The notes below the pieces were generated by a model, which was given only the letters and a program-made list of their open reading frames with translations, searched no databases and was not told the origin of the DNA. The translations under genes were made by a program, and so were the position numbers. From an uncultured Paraprevotella sp. (GTDB taxonomy: Bacteria > Bacteroidota > Bacteroidia > Bacteroidales > Bacteroidaceae), in NCBI GenBank assembly GCA_944321345.1, contig CALUKY010000009.1:17283-81282 (forward strand): 64,000 bases of DNA. The letters run 5' to 3'. Positions 16,993-28,100 of the stretch are shown in pieces. Position 1 is the stretch's first letter. The number at the start of each line of letters is the position of its first letter.

Positions 16993-17989
16993 ACAAATCG
17001 AGAAACAGCGGCAGATGGTCGCTGTATCCGCCCAAATAGCGCGGTCCGAGATAAGTGCGGAACGGTTTCCATCCGCCGTATTTCTCGTCACGTTGCAACA
17101 GAAACGGAAAATCGGCAATACGGGCCACAGAATCTTTCAGTCCGACCCGTCTTCCGGAATCTCGCAGGGCCGCAGACACCAGAAAGTGATCCAGGCAACT
17201 CCAATGCCCCCGATAACGGTAGGTGCCGCGCACCGAACGGGCATCGTGCATTGCCTGAGCCGGAAGCAGATGCAAGCCCGGCACCGTCAGCAACTCCTCA
17301 CGGAAAATATCCTCCGAAGCGGTGGCATTAAAGTCACCGGTCACTACCAGACAGCCGTTGGGATGCTTCCGCAATACGAAATCACAGACAGCGGCAAGCG
17401 TCCGGGCAGCCAGCCTGCGGTGGCGGTCGGCCGCACGCGTACCGGAATATTTGCTGGGCAGATGGCAGGCTATCAGATGCAGCGTATCGCCGGAAATCAG
17501 TTTCCCTTGCAGATAAAGCAGATCGCGAGTAGGCTCAAAACCGTTTTCCCGGGAAGGAACGCGAATTGTATCGCTCCGCAACAGACGGAAACTGCCGGGT
17601 TGATAAAGCACCGCCACATCAATACCTCGGGCATCGTCCGAAGCGGTCTGCACGGAACGGTAGCCCAATGCCCGCAAGGCCGAACGTCGGCAGAAATCAC
17701 GCACCACCGTATCATTCTCCACCTCACAAAGCACCATCAAGTCGGGAATACGCTGCTCTCCCACAGCAGCTACAGCCTTGGCCAGCAGATTCAGTTTTTT
17801 CCAATATTTATAGGCATTCCATCTCTTCTCGCCCTTTGGAAGAAACTCCTCGTCCGTATGCCCTTCATCATGACTCAGGTCAAAAAGATTCTCCACATTA
17901 TATTCCATGATACGAAAAGGGCGCTGGGCTTCTGCCCGGAACAGTCCGGACAGAAACACCAGCACCCCTATGTATATCCATTTCGTCAT
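16958..17989 (-). CDS. Exported endonuclease/exonuclease/phosphatase family protein
   Basis: A 343-residue protein with a signal peptide (residues 1-21, ending AEAQ) and a complete EEP fold. The expected metal and catalytic blocks are present: RIMEYNVENLFD (about 26-37), LMVLCEVEND (about 84-93), ACHLPSKYSGTRAADRHRR, VVTGDFNATAS (about 220-230) and YSDHLPLFLDL near the C-terminus. These enzymes cut phosphodiesters in nucleic acids or phosphoinositide-like substrates; an exported copy may scavenge extracellular DNA, but that is inference. It starts 2 nt after the beta-helix lipoprotein stop, so the two form an operon. Confidence 0.88.
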   Translation of the reverse strand: MTKWIYIGVLVFLSGLFRAEAQRPFRIMEYNVENLFDLSHDEGHTDEEFLPKGEKRWNAYKYWKKLNLLAKAVAAVGEQRIPDLMVLCEVENDTVVRDFCRRSALRALGYRSVQTASDDARGIDVAVLYQPGSFRLLRSDTIRVPSRENGFEPTRDLLYLQGKLISGDTLHLIACHLPSKYSGTRAADRHRRLAARTLAAVCDFVLRKHPNGCLVVTGDFNATASEDIFREELLTVPGLHLLPAQAMHDARSVRGTYRYRGHWSCLDHFLVSAALRDSGRRVGLKDSVARIADFPFLLQRDEKYGGWKPFRTYLGPRYLGGYSDHLPLFLDLFIRDDKARCSE

Positions 17990-17991
17990 GA

Positions 17992-19479
17992 CTATTTTTT
18001 ACGCGGTACAAACTCGTAGCATCCAGCTGCCGGCCGCACGCCGTCAAAGCGGCTCACTCCCTTGCGGTCGAAAGGATAGCGCCGGGAATAAACCGTATCG
18101 GCCAGTTGCAGAGCAGCCGAACAAGAATCGGGCGCAAAGTCATACCAATAATTCTTGGTATCGAAGAGCACAAAACCCTTTTCACGGATGCAATGACTCT
18201 CTTCCATTTCCCCTTCAAACACACAACCGGCATAGCGCGGATCGTCTTTTACAGGCGGCGTATTGAGCAAGGAATTCTTGAAAAGATAGTCGTATTTCTG
18301 TTCTTCCTCATTCAGACTTCCCAGAATCACATCCTCAGCATACCCGGTAATCAGACAGTTATAGAAGTGTGCTTTCTGAAAAGGAACAGTCGCGCTGAAA
18401 TAGTTGTCCGACAGATAAAGAGCCTGCCCACGAATAGCCTCCCACGGATAGAACTGTGCCAGGGTGCAATGCACAAACTCACTGCTTCCTCCGATCAGAT
18501 ACACACAGTTTCCCAGTGTATTGCTGATTTGAGTGTTTCCTACAGCTATCCGGCAGTTTATGGCCTTCAATCCGTCTCCTCCGATATTGTGCAGAATAGA
18601 ATTTTCCAGCACCAGTTTGGAATCGTCTGTCGAAGAACTGTCGCACAGAATACCGTAACTGGCACTGTGAATATCCGTATAGCGTAACGTATTTCCGAAA
18701 CTTTCCGCAAAAAGACGCACCCCGCCCCAGCGTGAAGGTGTATTGTCATAAGGCAGATAATCAAAAAGATTGTCCGTACGGTCGCCGCGCATCACTACCG
18801 GTGCTTCGAAGGTACCTTCGGCTGCCAGACTTCCACGCACCAGAAGATTGGCCTTGTCATGGAAATAGAGCTGCACACCGGCGGCCAGTGTCAGTCGGGC
18901 ACAGGGCTCCACCGCCAGACTGTCGTAAATCACATACGGGCGACCGGCCTGCAACGTCGTGTCCTGCCGGATTACCTTGCCCCGCCACATATAGGCATCC
19001 TGCCCTATGGCCTGTAACACTACCGACTGCACCACTCCGCTCTCCAGCTGGAAGCACAAACGGTCTGTCAGTTCAAACGGTTCGTTCTGGTTCCGTTCCG
19101 GAACTGTCACTTCGGCAAAAACCATCAGGCTATCCGCCCCCCGAAGTTCCAGACCTGCCACAGAGGCTCCGGACGATGGTGCCAGAAACACCCCGTCTAC
19201 ATTGACCCGAAACGAAGTAGCCTCTCCCCGTTCCAACCAGGCACGCGTAATGCGCACCCCCCGGTCATTACGATTGTACACCTTCAACAGATGAGTACTG
19301 CTGCCCACAGTCGTAATCACCGTATCAAACTGAATGGAATCAGAAGAAAAAGACAATACCGCTCCCCGGTCAGTCGTAAACCGTTCGGAATCATCACAGG
19401 CAACCAATCCGATCGCAACTGCAACCAGGCACAACAGGCATCGGAACATCAAATGGCAATATCTCATAGTCATGATCAT
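17992..19479 (-). CDS. Beta-helix repeat lipoprotein
   Basis: A 495-residue protein with a lipobox ending at Cys28 (GLVAC). An N-terminal beta domain of about 120 residues follows (LSFSSDSIQFDTVITTVGSS, in part), similar to Ig-like/choice-of-anchor regions. A right-handed parallel beta-helix occupies about 170-450, with rungs of the form NTLRYTDIHSASYGIL, KLVLENSILHNIGGDGL and NTQISNTLGNCVYLIGG. Beta-helix proteins bind or cut polysaccharides, but no catalytic residues can be named. It is co-transcribed with the downstream exonuclease/phosphatase family gene. ATG codons at 19473 and 19467 are alternative starts. Confidence 0.8.
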   Translation of the reverse strand: MIMTMRYCHLMFRCLLCLVAVAIGLVACDDSERFTTDRGAVLSFSSDSIQFDTVITTVGSSTHLLKVYNRNDRGVRITRAWLERGEATSFRVNVDGVFLAPSSGASVAGLELRGADSLMVFAEVTVPERNQNEPFELTDRLCFQLESGVVQSVVLQAIGQDAYMWRGKVIRQDTTLQAGRPYVIYDSLAVEPCARLTLAAGVQLYFHDKANLLVRGSLAAEGTFEAPVVMRGDRTDNLFDYLPYDNTPSRWGGVRLFAESFGNTLRYTDIHSASYGILCDSSSTDDSKLVLENSILHNIGGDGLKAINCRIAVGNTQISNTLGNCVYLIGGSSEFVHCTLAQFYPWEAIRGQALYLSDNYFSATVPFQKAHFYNCLITGYAEDVILGSLNEEEQKYDYLFKNSLLNTPPVKDDPRYAGCVFEGEMEESHCIREKGFVLFDTKNYWYDFAPDSCSAALQLADTVYSRRYPFDRKGVSRFDGVRPAAGCYEFVPRKK

Positions 19480-19503
19480 ATAACAACCTTATCCTTTAAA
19501 AGA

Positions 19504-19546
19504 AGCAAGAGCCATCCCGAAGCGGAATGCCGGCATGACTCTTGCT
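19504..19546 (-). terminator. Hairpin after pepD
   Basis: Perfect 8-bp outer arms AGCAAGAG (19504-19511) and CTCTTGCT (19539-19546) enclose a GC-rich interior with ATGCCGGCAT. T-rich tracts flank it on both sides (TCTTTTTT on the plus strand, CTTCTTTT on the minus strand). It separates pepD from the beta-helix lipoprotein. Confidence 0.65.
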
Positions 19547-19571
19547 GTCTTTTTTCCTTATTCTTATTATA

Positions 19572-21032
19572 TTATGCCCGTGCCGGAATGTTTTTCAGAA
19601 TTTCCAGCAGATGGTCCCATACTTTCTCTACAGTAGGGATCAGCAGACGCTCATCCGGTGAATGCACACCACGCAACGTCGGACCGAAAGAAACCATATC
19701 CAGATGCGGATATTTCTCGCTGAACAGACCGCACTCCAAACCGGCATGAATACCCAGCACCTTAGGTTCCTTGCCGAACAGACGCTTATAGGTTTCAACA
19801 GACAGTTTCAGAATCTCAGAATCCGGATTCATCTTCCATCCCGGATAGCCGTCGCCCACCGTTACCTCGGCACCGGCCAGTTCGAAGGTTGCCTTAATCG
19901 TGGCACTCATATTCTTGCGTGCGCTCAGGATGCTGCTTCGCTGACTGGTGATAACCACAATCTTCTTTTCCTCAGCATTCATGCGGATGCTGGCCAGATT
20001 GGAACTGGTTTCCACCAGATCGATATCCTGACACATGGACAGAATGCCGTTGTGCACCGCCTGAATCGCAGTAATCAGACGGGTAGCCACACCGCGGTCT
20101 ACCGCCTCGGCCGGAGTTTCCATGCTCTCGAGCAGGAATTCCATATTCTTTTCCGTTACACTGTATTCCTCCTCAACATCGGCTGCAAAGATATTCCAGT
20201 CCACACGGATGCTCTCCTTGTCCTTCATCGGGATGGCGCAAACGGCAGCAGCCTCACGCGGGATGGCGTTGTGCAGACCGCCGGCCTGAATGTCGCACAG
20301 ATACAGGTCGTATTTCTGCATGGACTGATACAGGAAGCGACCCAGCACCTTGTTGGCGTTGGCACGCATCTTATTGATATCATCGCCCGAGTGACCTCCG
20401 GTCAGTCCCTTCACCTTCAGTTCGAAAGCAAAGTATCCGGCCGGCACCGGAGCGGTATCGTAAGAGAACACGGCAGTGGTTCCGGCACCACCGGCACAGC
20501 TTACATACAGCTGACCCTCATCCTCCGAATCAAGGTTGATCAGGATGTCGCCGCTCATAAATCCGGCCTCCAGCGCAAAGGCTCCCGACAGACCGGTTTC
20601 CTCGTCACGGGTGAACAGACACTCCAACGGTCCGTGCTGAATATCGTCCGATGCCAGTACAGCCATCTGCATGGCCACACCGATACCGTCGTCGGCACCT
20701 AAGGTAGTACCCTTGGCACGCATCCACTCTCCGTCTACATAAGTCTGTATCGCGTCTTTCTCAAAATCAAACTCCACATCACGGTTCTTTTCGCAAACCA
20801 TATCCATATGGCTCTGCAAAACAACCGTCTTTCTATTTTCCATACCCGGAGTGGCCGGTTTGGAAATCAACACATTACCACAGGCATCCTGCTTGTAGGC
20901 CAACTGATGCTTTTCCGCGAAATCCTTCAGAAAGGCCATCATCTTCTCTTCTTTCTTGGAAGGACGAGGCACCTGGTTTACCTGGGCAAAACAGTCAAAC
21001 ACACACTTTGGTTTCAACTCAATCTGACTCAT
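19572..21032 (-). CDS. pepD: Aminoacyl-histidine dipeptidase (M20 family, PepD)
   Basis: A cytoplasmic zinc dipeptidase of broad specificity that includes carnosine-type Xaa-His dipeptides. From the ATG at 21032 it is 486 residues, the usual PepD length. The M20 motifs are present: LQSHMDMVCEKN (about 71-82), GADDGIGVAMQMA (about 113-125), TRDEETGLSGAFAL (about 140-153), and the inserted dimerisation domain around KGLTGGHSGDDIN. A start at 21044 adds four residues and is less likely. It lies upstream of a hairpin and is probably monocistronic. Confidence 0.93.
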   Translation of the reverse strand: MSQIELKPKCVFDCFAQVNQVPRPSKKEEKMMAFLKDFAEKHQLAYKQDACGNVLISKPATPGMENRKTVVLQSHMDMVCEKNRDVEFDFEKDAIQTYVDGEWMRAKGTTLGADDGIGVAMQMAVLASDDIQHGPLECLFTRDEETGLSGAFALEAGFMSGDILINLDSEDEGQLYVSCAGGAGTTAVFSYDTAPVPAGYFAFELKVKGLTGGHSGDDINKMRANANKVLGRFLYQSMQKYDLYLCDIQAGGLHNAIPREAAAVCAIPMKDKESIRVDWNIFAADVEEEYSVTEKNMEFLLESMETPAEAVDRGVATRLITAIQAVHNGILSMCQDIDLVETSSNLASIRMNAEEKKIVVITSQRSSILSARKNMSATIKATFELAGAEVTVGDGYPGWKMNPDSEILKLSVETYKRLFGKEPKVLGIHAGLECGLFSEKYPHLDMVSFGPTLRGVHSPDERLLIPTVEKVWDHLLEILKNIPARA

Positions 21033-21132
21033 ATTCTTGATCAATTAATTATTGTGTACGGCAACATCTGACCTCCTCTTTTCCAAAACAATAAGAAAAA
21101 CCCTCATATTAGAAAAATTAAGTAATCAGATT

Positions 21133-21162
21133 TTTGCGGACACTGATTTTACATTACCTTTG
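21133..21162 (+). promoter_or_regulatory. Promoter of the small membrane protein/OmpH operon
   Basis: A TTTG (-33) at 21133-21136 and TACCTTTG (-7) at 21155-21162 are separated by 18 nt. Both elements match the Bacteroidales consensus. The start should be near 21169, giving a 14-nt leader to the ATG at 21183. Confidence 0.7.
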
Positions 21163-21182
21163 TAACTGCAAATATAATCAAA

Positions 21183-21395
21183 ATGTTGAAGACTTTATTA
21201 TTTACTTTGATAATTGTTGCGGTCTGTATGGCTTTGCTGGCAATTAAAATTCTGTTCAAGAAGAACGGACGCTTTCCGAACACCCACATCGGACACAGTG
21301 CCGCCATGCGTAAGCGCGGCATCAATTGTGTGCAGAGTATGGACCGTATGGAACGAAAAGAAAATCCGCACCGTATACCGGAGCACAAATCATGA
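21183..21395 (+). CDS. Small conserved single-pass membrane protein
   Basis: A 70-residue protein with one N-terminal transmembrane helix (residues 4-23). A basic, cytoplasmic-looking tail follows with the block NGRFPNTHIGHSAAMRKRG and INCVQSMDR, which I recall as a conserved short family in Bacteroides. It has its own promoter and lies 25 nt upstream of the OmpH/Skp-like gene, suggesting co-transcription and a role in the envelope. No function is known to me. Confidence 0.75.
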   Translation: MLKTLLFTLIIVAVCMALLAIKILFKKNGRFPNTHIGHSAAMRKRGINCVQSMDRMERKENPHRIPEHKS

Positions 21396-21420
21396 TTATA
21401 CACTCAAACCCGAAGAAATA

Positions 21421-22038
21421 ATGAGAAAGAAACAGTTTATCTATGCAGGAGTTCTTGCAGGAGCAATGGCTTTGTCGCTGAACAGCTGCAATCAGAAACC
21501 GCAACAGGAAGGTGAAAAGAAAACAACCGAAGCGACTGAAAATGCACAAAAAATCGGTTATGTAGAGATTGACACGCTGATGTCACAATATAATTTCTGC
21601 AAGGACTATACCTTGCTGATGAACAAGAAAGGCGAAAACATCCGAAACACACTGGCCAGCAAGGAACGCGCCCTGCACAATCAGGCTGCCGAATTGCAGA
21701 AAAAGTATGAGTCAAACGCCTTCACTACCCGCGACCAGTTGGAGCGCGCCCAGATGTCACTGGCCAAGCAACAGCAGGACCTGCAGGCTTTGAACGACCA
21801 GCTGATGACCGAGTTCGCCAACGAGCAGAACAAATACAACAATCAGCTGAGAGATTCCATCCAGGCTTTCCTGAAAGAATACAACAAGACCAAGAAGTTC
21901 GACATCATCATCAGCAAGGCCGGCGACAATCTGCTTTACGCCAGCCCGAAATACGACATTACCAATGATGTGGTAAAAGGATTGAACAAGCGTTACAAAA
22001 CCAGTCCGGAACTGGAAAAGAAACTGAACGGAAAATAA
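21421..22038 (+). CDS. OmpH/Skp-family periplasmic chaperone, predicted lipoprotein
   Basis: A 205-residue protein with a lipobox (LNSC, Cys at about residue 22) and a short Lys/Glu-rich linker. The Skp/OmpH core follows: IGYVEIDTLMSQYNF, then a long coiled coil (about 65-155, rich in Gln, Lys and Glu), then the KKFDIIISKAGDNLLYASPKYDIT return strand. Skp binds unfolded outer membrane proteins in the periplasm; lipidation would tether it to a membrane, unlike classic soluble Skp. A longer frame from 21214 is rejected because its N-terminus is a shadow of the small membrane protein gene. Confidence 0.87.
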   Translation: MRKKQFIYAGVLAGAMALSLNSCNQKPQQEGEKKTTEATENAQKIGYVEIDTLMSQYNFCKDYTLLMNKKGENIRNTLASKERALHNQAAELQKKYESNAFTTRDQLERAQMSLAKQQQDLQALNDQLMTEFANEQNKYNNQLRDSIQAFLKEYNKTKKFDIIISKAGDNLLYASPKYDITNDVVKGLNKRYKTSPELEKKLNGK

Positions 22039-22072
22039 GCTTCATCTTTACAACAAAGATTATCCCAATAAA

Positions 22073-22110
22073 AACCCGGGCGGCATCGTGATTACGATGC
22101 CGCCCGGGTT
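22073..22110. terminator. Strong bidirectional terminator closing the fimbrial locus and the OmpH operon
   Basis: A perfect 16-bp GC-rich stem (22073-22088 with 22095-22110), loop TGATTA, with A residues before and T6 after. It lies between two convergent genes and is the left border of the accessory fimbrial locus. Confidence 0.95.
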
Positions 22111-22123
22111 TTTTGTTGCGCGA

Positions 22124-25100
22124 CTATTTCAGAATAGCCTTGATCACTTTCCGTTCGTTTCCTCGAGTCACTTCAAAAGCGAATACTCCTTTCTTCAAAG
22201 CGATGTATTGCTCATATCCCTGTGCCTCAACAACCGTCAAGCGTATGCCTGCCGGATCATATACCGTTATCCGGTCACCAGCCTGCAAGCCGGAAATCAA
22301 GACATTTCCATGTCCCAAGTCACGGGTAAGAAGCACCCATTCATCAGCCGGACTGTCTTTCTCTGCAAAAGAAACGACAAAGCGTCCGGCCAGCGTACCG
22401 GCTTCAGAAACTGCAAATGAATAGCTGTTTTCCAACAGGTTCACTTTGCGTCGGGTTTTCTTGTCCTCCAGCAATACATAAGTATAGTCATCGGCAGCCT
22501 CATCAGGCACAGTTATATCATAAAGTCCGGTTTGCGGTACGTCTACGGTTACAGCCACCTCTCCTTCCTGGTTTACGGCCGAAAGCAAGGAATAACGCCC
22601 TCCGGCACGCTCGGCATAAATCTGCGCCACTGAATCCGAAATCCATTTCACACCATCAGCAGACAGGTCAAAATCAGAACGGGCCTGTTCGGCCGGAACT
22701 GCATTCAGTTGCAGATAATCCTCATTACCCGACAACACATTCCGTGTCTTTCCTGCGGCAGACAGGCCGATTCTCAAGACTGGTCCGGTGGCATATGCCT
22801 CACCGGCCTTCTCTCCTGCCGGCAATGCCACGGTAAACACTTCCGTATCCTTCAGGGTTGCCGTCTGCGTAAATACAGCCGATCCTACAGGGATATGCCC
22901 CTTAACAGCCATGCCGCTGTCGTCATAGGTGCGGATACTCCGGTAAGCATCGTCCTGATAGCCGTACAGCACTCTTCCGTATTCCAGATCACTGTAATTC
23001 ATGGCGCACAGATACGGAGATCCGAACAGGTTCCAGCTCATGTTCTCCTTATAGGTAAAGCGGTTGCTGTTGCTGGGCACGATGTTGCCGTCGGCATCCG
23101 TCGTCCACTGCTCGTTGAAGTTATATTTCTTCAGTTCGATCTGCTTGTCATTTCCGTCCTCAACATAAGGTGCCGTACTCTTTCCATAGAAGCGGAGCGT
23201 CTGGTCCTGTCCCGTGGTATTCTCAAAGAGAAGACCTTCATACATTCCGGCCTGATCCAGATTCTGATTGCTCCAGGCCTTGCTGTTCTCCTGCTCATAC
23301 TTATAATCATAAGTGGCGCGCAGGGCACTGTCATATCTCTTCGGTTCGATTCCGGCCAGATTGCTGGTTGTCGAATTGACATCGAACGGCATGGCCACCA
23401 GATCGGATTTTCCGTTTGGGATGTCGCGTTCCACAGCAAAGTTTGTCAGGCGGATATGATTTCCGTTTCCTCGCAGTCCGGCCTGATGCTCCAGCAACAG
23501 GAATCCCGGCGCGAAGCTGTTACCCGAAGGATAAAGCAATGTTCCGTCTGAAGCATTTTCTATTTTCAGTTCCTGTCCTTTACGAACATACACCACCGAC
23601 TTGCCCAACGGATAATCTTCGGCAGTAATCACATGATCAGAGGTCATTTCCTCTGAAATGTTCCAGGTCTCGAAGCAGCCGTTATCAACTGTATGCCGTA
23701 CACGCAGGTTACCGATCAGATCCCGGTCATGCCCCACCTTATTCATATATGAGGTAATCTCCGCTGTTCCGCCGTCAATATCCGCCGAAGTTTCCATCAG
23801 CTGATAGTTCCAGTAATTGTCGGTCACATAAGCATTCGTTTCCGTTACGGAATCGCGGTTGTTGGCATTGCCCGTCATGCCGGCAATGGTACCGGTAGCC
23901 GTTACATTCACCGCCTGCACTCCGTTCACGTTGCCCGCCGTTCCGGCCTCATCGTTTACCACCAGTGTGTTATAGAGCAATCCGTCTGTTCCGCCGGTAA
24001 CGCCCTGTACCGCACCTTTAACGATGGAAGTAGACAAACATCCGTCGTTGCCAAGCTGTACTCCACCGGCAATTTCGAATCCGTCCACCACACTGGCAGC
24101 CGTGATGTCCAGTCCCTTGGCAATCTGCGTACGACGGTTATTCTGAAGAATTCCCTGACGTTTCTTCACCAGATCACTCACCAGACCTTCCACATCCGTC
24201 TGGTCAGAAACCTCATCGTTCATGCTTCCATAAATCATGGTTCCCGGCATGGAAACCCTCAGGCGGTTATTAACCGGTTGCGTGTTATGTACAAACACAT
24301 ACCCCTTGCTTCCCGAGTTATTGGCGGCATATACCGCTACCAGATCGATGGCTCCCTGAAGGTCACTGGTCGCATTCGCCCAGCTTTCTCCGGTACTGTT
24401 TCCACCGACAACCGGTTTCACATAAATCACCTGCTGCAGGTCGGCACTGTATTCATAGGCGCCCACATCCACTTTGGCACCCGTCTGACGGGAGTTGTTG
24501 GCCAAATCCCTTTCGGTCGCAGGAATATTTGGGGCAGAAGGTTCATCCAGTACCAGTGCATTGTAAGCGACATTGTCACCCCGGTTCAACAGATTCAGAC
24601 TCGGACGGATTCCGTAATCACGCTCCAATACTTCCTCTGTCTCCGGATTAATAAAGTTCGGTCCGTTCTGAATATCGTTATTCTTCGTTCCGCTCGGGAA
24701 GTTTACATTGGCAGTTCCTTCCGCATCGGACAGATTCTGAACCTCATTGTTCCAGGAAACGGAGTTATACACCTCCGGTTCCGGTTGTCCGTTCGGGCGT
24801 TCCAGATCCGTGCGGTTCTGGGCAAAGGTGCAGTTCACCACCGTAGTCTTGCCTGCGGTCTGCAGTCCCACACCGGTGCTGCCTTCCGTATAGGCTCCGT
24901 CGGCAAACAGCACATTCGCCAAGAGCAATTCACCCTGATTGGCCACAGAAGAAATACCGTAACCGTAATTGTTCCGGAAAGCCACATTCTTCAGGGTTAC
25001 CTTGGCTCCTGCTCCGATGTCCATGATATTTACGCCACACCCCGGAGTCGTACCTGGTGTGCCGTCGCCCTGACTGCTATTGACAAAAGTCAGTCCGGAC

Positions 25101-28100
25101 ACCGTTACCGGCTTATTCTCGGTCCGGATATCGAGCAGAATATTCGTTGTGTTCTGCTGCACCGGATTCACGGTCAGCACCGTAGGATTTGCAAAATTCT
25201 GCTCATGGCCTACACCGGTGCAGGCACCGATAATCTCTACCGAGTTTCCGTAATCAGAGCCTTCACTCGTATACAAAGGGAAGGCCACATTGTCGTGCGA
25301 GAGCTGTCCCACACTGTACACTCCGTCGCGCACGTAGATCTTTTTCTCCTTGACGGTTCCACCGGTCGGATTGGCCATGGCAATAATCGCCATTTTCAGA
25401 TTCGAGATGGCATGAGCCCAGCTGGTACCGTTGGCCAGACCGGCATCTTCCGTGGCCACATATACGGCATCCAGTTTGGAAATGTCCACCGGATGCGGAT
25501 ACTCAAAGAGTCCGATATCGATCACCATAACATCCGGAACATGTCCGTTCTTCTCATCCAGAGGAGCGGCATAACGTGACCGGTTATACATATACTGCCC
25601 CTGATATGCTAAAGCATTATAATCAAACCACTCCTTATAGGCCCCCGTCTCTTTCTGGATGGAATAATCGTACGTTCCGTTACCCACATCCGACAGGACA
25701 GACTGGGCGCCGGGGTTCCACATGGACGCGGACTGGTTTCCGCTGACGCCTGCCACGGTGGAAGGCCTCTTGAAGCGCGGTCCGTCCACCGCCGCATTAT
25801 CCGTACTCAGGTTATAATTATGCGCATCCCCGTCAGTAGCCAGCCATTCCGACGCGGAATAGGTTATCTTGGCCTGCGGGTCGTTGATGACCGCCTGGCT
25901 GGCCGTTTCGTCCTCGTTTCCCCAGATCACCGAATTGGTAATCACGCTTTTTCCGGTGCTCCGAGTGAAAGCAGCCGCATGGTCCCGGGCCTTGTTACGG
26001 ACCAGGTTGCAGTTCATCAGATTGATGACCGAAGCCTCGTTTCCGCCTATGGCTCCACCCGAGCCATAGGTTTCGTTGTTGGCAAAGAGCGTATTCACGG
26101 CATACAGCTCGGCCGGAGTGGAGGTGCCGCCGATATTTCCGGCCAGATAGACGGCACCGCCGCGCATCGCCTCCGTATTGTCATATCCCTCAACCGAACC
26201 GTTGCCTCCCAGGACACAGCCCACCATGGTGATCCGCGCATTACGCATATACACGGCTCCGCCACGCACGGCTTTACTGTTCATCAGGCGGCAGCGGTGC
26301 AAGGTATAATTCATACCGTTGGAGTAGATGGATCCGCCGCGTCCGATTTCATCCTGATTGGCGTCATTGGAAAGCTCAGAGGCTGTTTCGCCCTCCATCA
26401 CGGTCACTCCGTCAAGGGTCACATGGCCATGGCCGTTGCTGAAGAGCACATGATACACATTACGCGTTGTGACCGACACATCCACCTTACCGGAGAGGAT
26501 GGCCTGCTGCGACAGTTCCCAAGGCTCCAGCACAGAGTTTCCGTTCAGGTCCGAGAAGGTTCTGGCTTTAAGAAGATTGTCTATTCCTTCATCTTTTGTC
26601 AGAGCGATATTTCCTGTCTGCGCCGGTATGTTGTCGACACCTGTGCTGTAGTACTCCTCCCCGCTGAATCCTCCGTAGATTTTCACGTTCGTTGGAATCA
26701 CGAAGGAATTCTGACGCTGGTCAAGCACGGTAGAAGCGGCATCCGTACGCCGTACACTCGGTTTGTAGATACCGGGGCCGAGCAGGATCTCAAATTCCGT
26801 ATTCTCTTCGGCCCGTCCCTCCGTACGCACGCGCCTGATATATTCCAGCGCATCGTCCAGATGGCTCAGTGAGGTGTAGAAAGAGCGCCCCAGATAAGTT
26901 TCCATCTTTTCGCCCTCGGCCAGTTTCACATTCGAACCTTTGGATACGAAGATACGGGTAATCACCTCGTCAATCTGCAGCGGTCCTCCGTCATAGGCAA
27001 AGGCACCGGCATCGGCTCTCTGATAATCGGGCTGCAGGCGCAAGACCGTGTTCATATCCTGCTCCGCCACCAGATAACGCCGCTGCCAGTAATCCAGATA
27101 TTTTTTCAGGATACCGCGTTTGATCAGCGGCGAGTACACCTTCAGGAAGCGGCGTTCGTCTTCGAAATAGATATTCTCCTCACTGGTCATCGAGGTATTC
27201 TCGAAAGAAGTAGGCATCTCGAAGGTTTCTACGAAACAATAGTTGTATGGATAATAGTTATTGTCGTTCTGCTCCGGATTCAGTACCTGCACCATTTCCA
27301 ACATTTTCGCATCGGCAAATTTTGAAGTAACGACTCCGCTCACATTGCGGTCGGACGATGCCGAGTTACCCCAGATGACGCTGTTCAGTCCCATCAGCGC
27401 CCCGTCTTCCTGATAGATACCTCCACCCATACCCGAGGCGGTATTATCCGTCAGGGTACAAGAAATCAGGTAAGAGCGGTTGTCAGCATCCGCATCGGCA
27501 TTAGTGGCATACACGGCGCCGCCCTCGTCGGCTTCATTTTTCTGCAAGAGTGTTCCGCTCACCAGGGCTCCGGCCTTCAGGAACAGGCCTCCGCCCTGAA
27601 TGGCTTGGCAGTCGGTCACCACACAGTTGCGCACATGGGCGCCCTTCGGCACAATGGCGCCACCGCCCATGGCTCTGGCATTGCCGGCACCGGCGTCCGA
27701 CTCGGCATTTCCATCCTGCAGGAAGATGCCGTCCACGACGGTGGTGCGGGTCAGTTCGCAGATGTTCATGTCTTTATTTCCGGCGGCATCCATAAAGGTG
27801 ACGGCATGATATCCGTTCACCTCCGGCGCGTTCAGGGTAGCCTCTTTTATCGCGCTCAGACGGGTCTGCAGGGTCATCGGTTCGCGGGTAGCAAAATCTT
27901 CGCTGTATCCGCCTTCCAGAATCACTCCTTCGGGCACCACATACGTATAGCTTCTCGGGTCGTTGGCGTCGCTCAGCGTATTGGCATGATAGACAAACGG
28001 ATTCACAGCCGGGTCATAACCGGCCACCCGCACATACACCTGTCCCTCAGTTGTTGTGGCCGCCAGTTCTCCCGCTGCCAGCAGAATCTGCTGCAGCTTC

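Noticed and set aside
24278-26872. Two long plus-strand frames (433 and 350 codons) opposite the giant gene
   Set aside because: Both are shadows of the module-coding frame; their residues (His, Arg, Gly-rich) match antisense reading and no start signal was seen.
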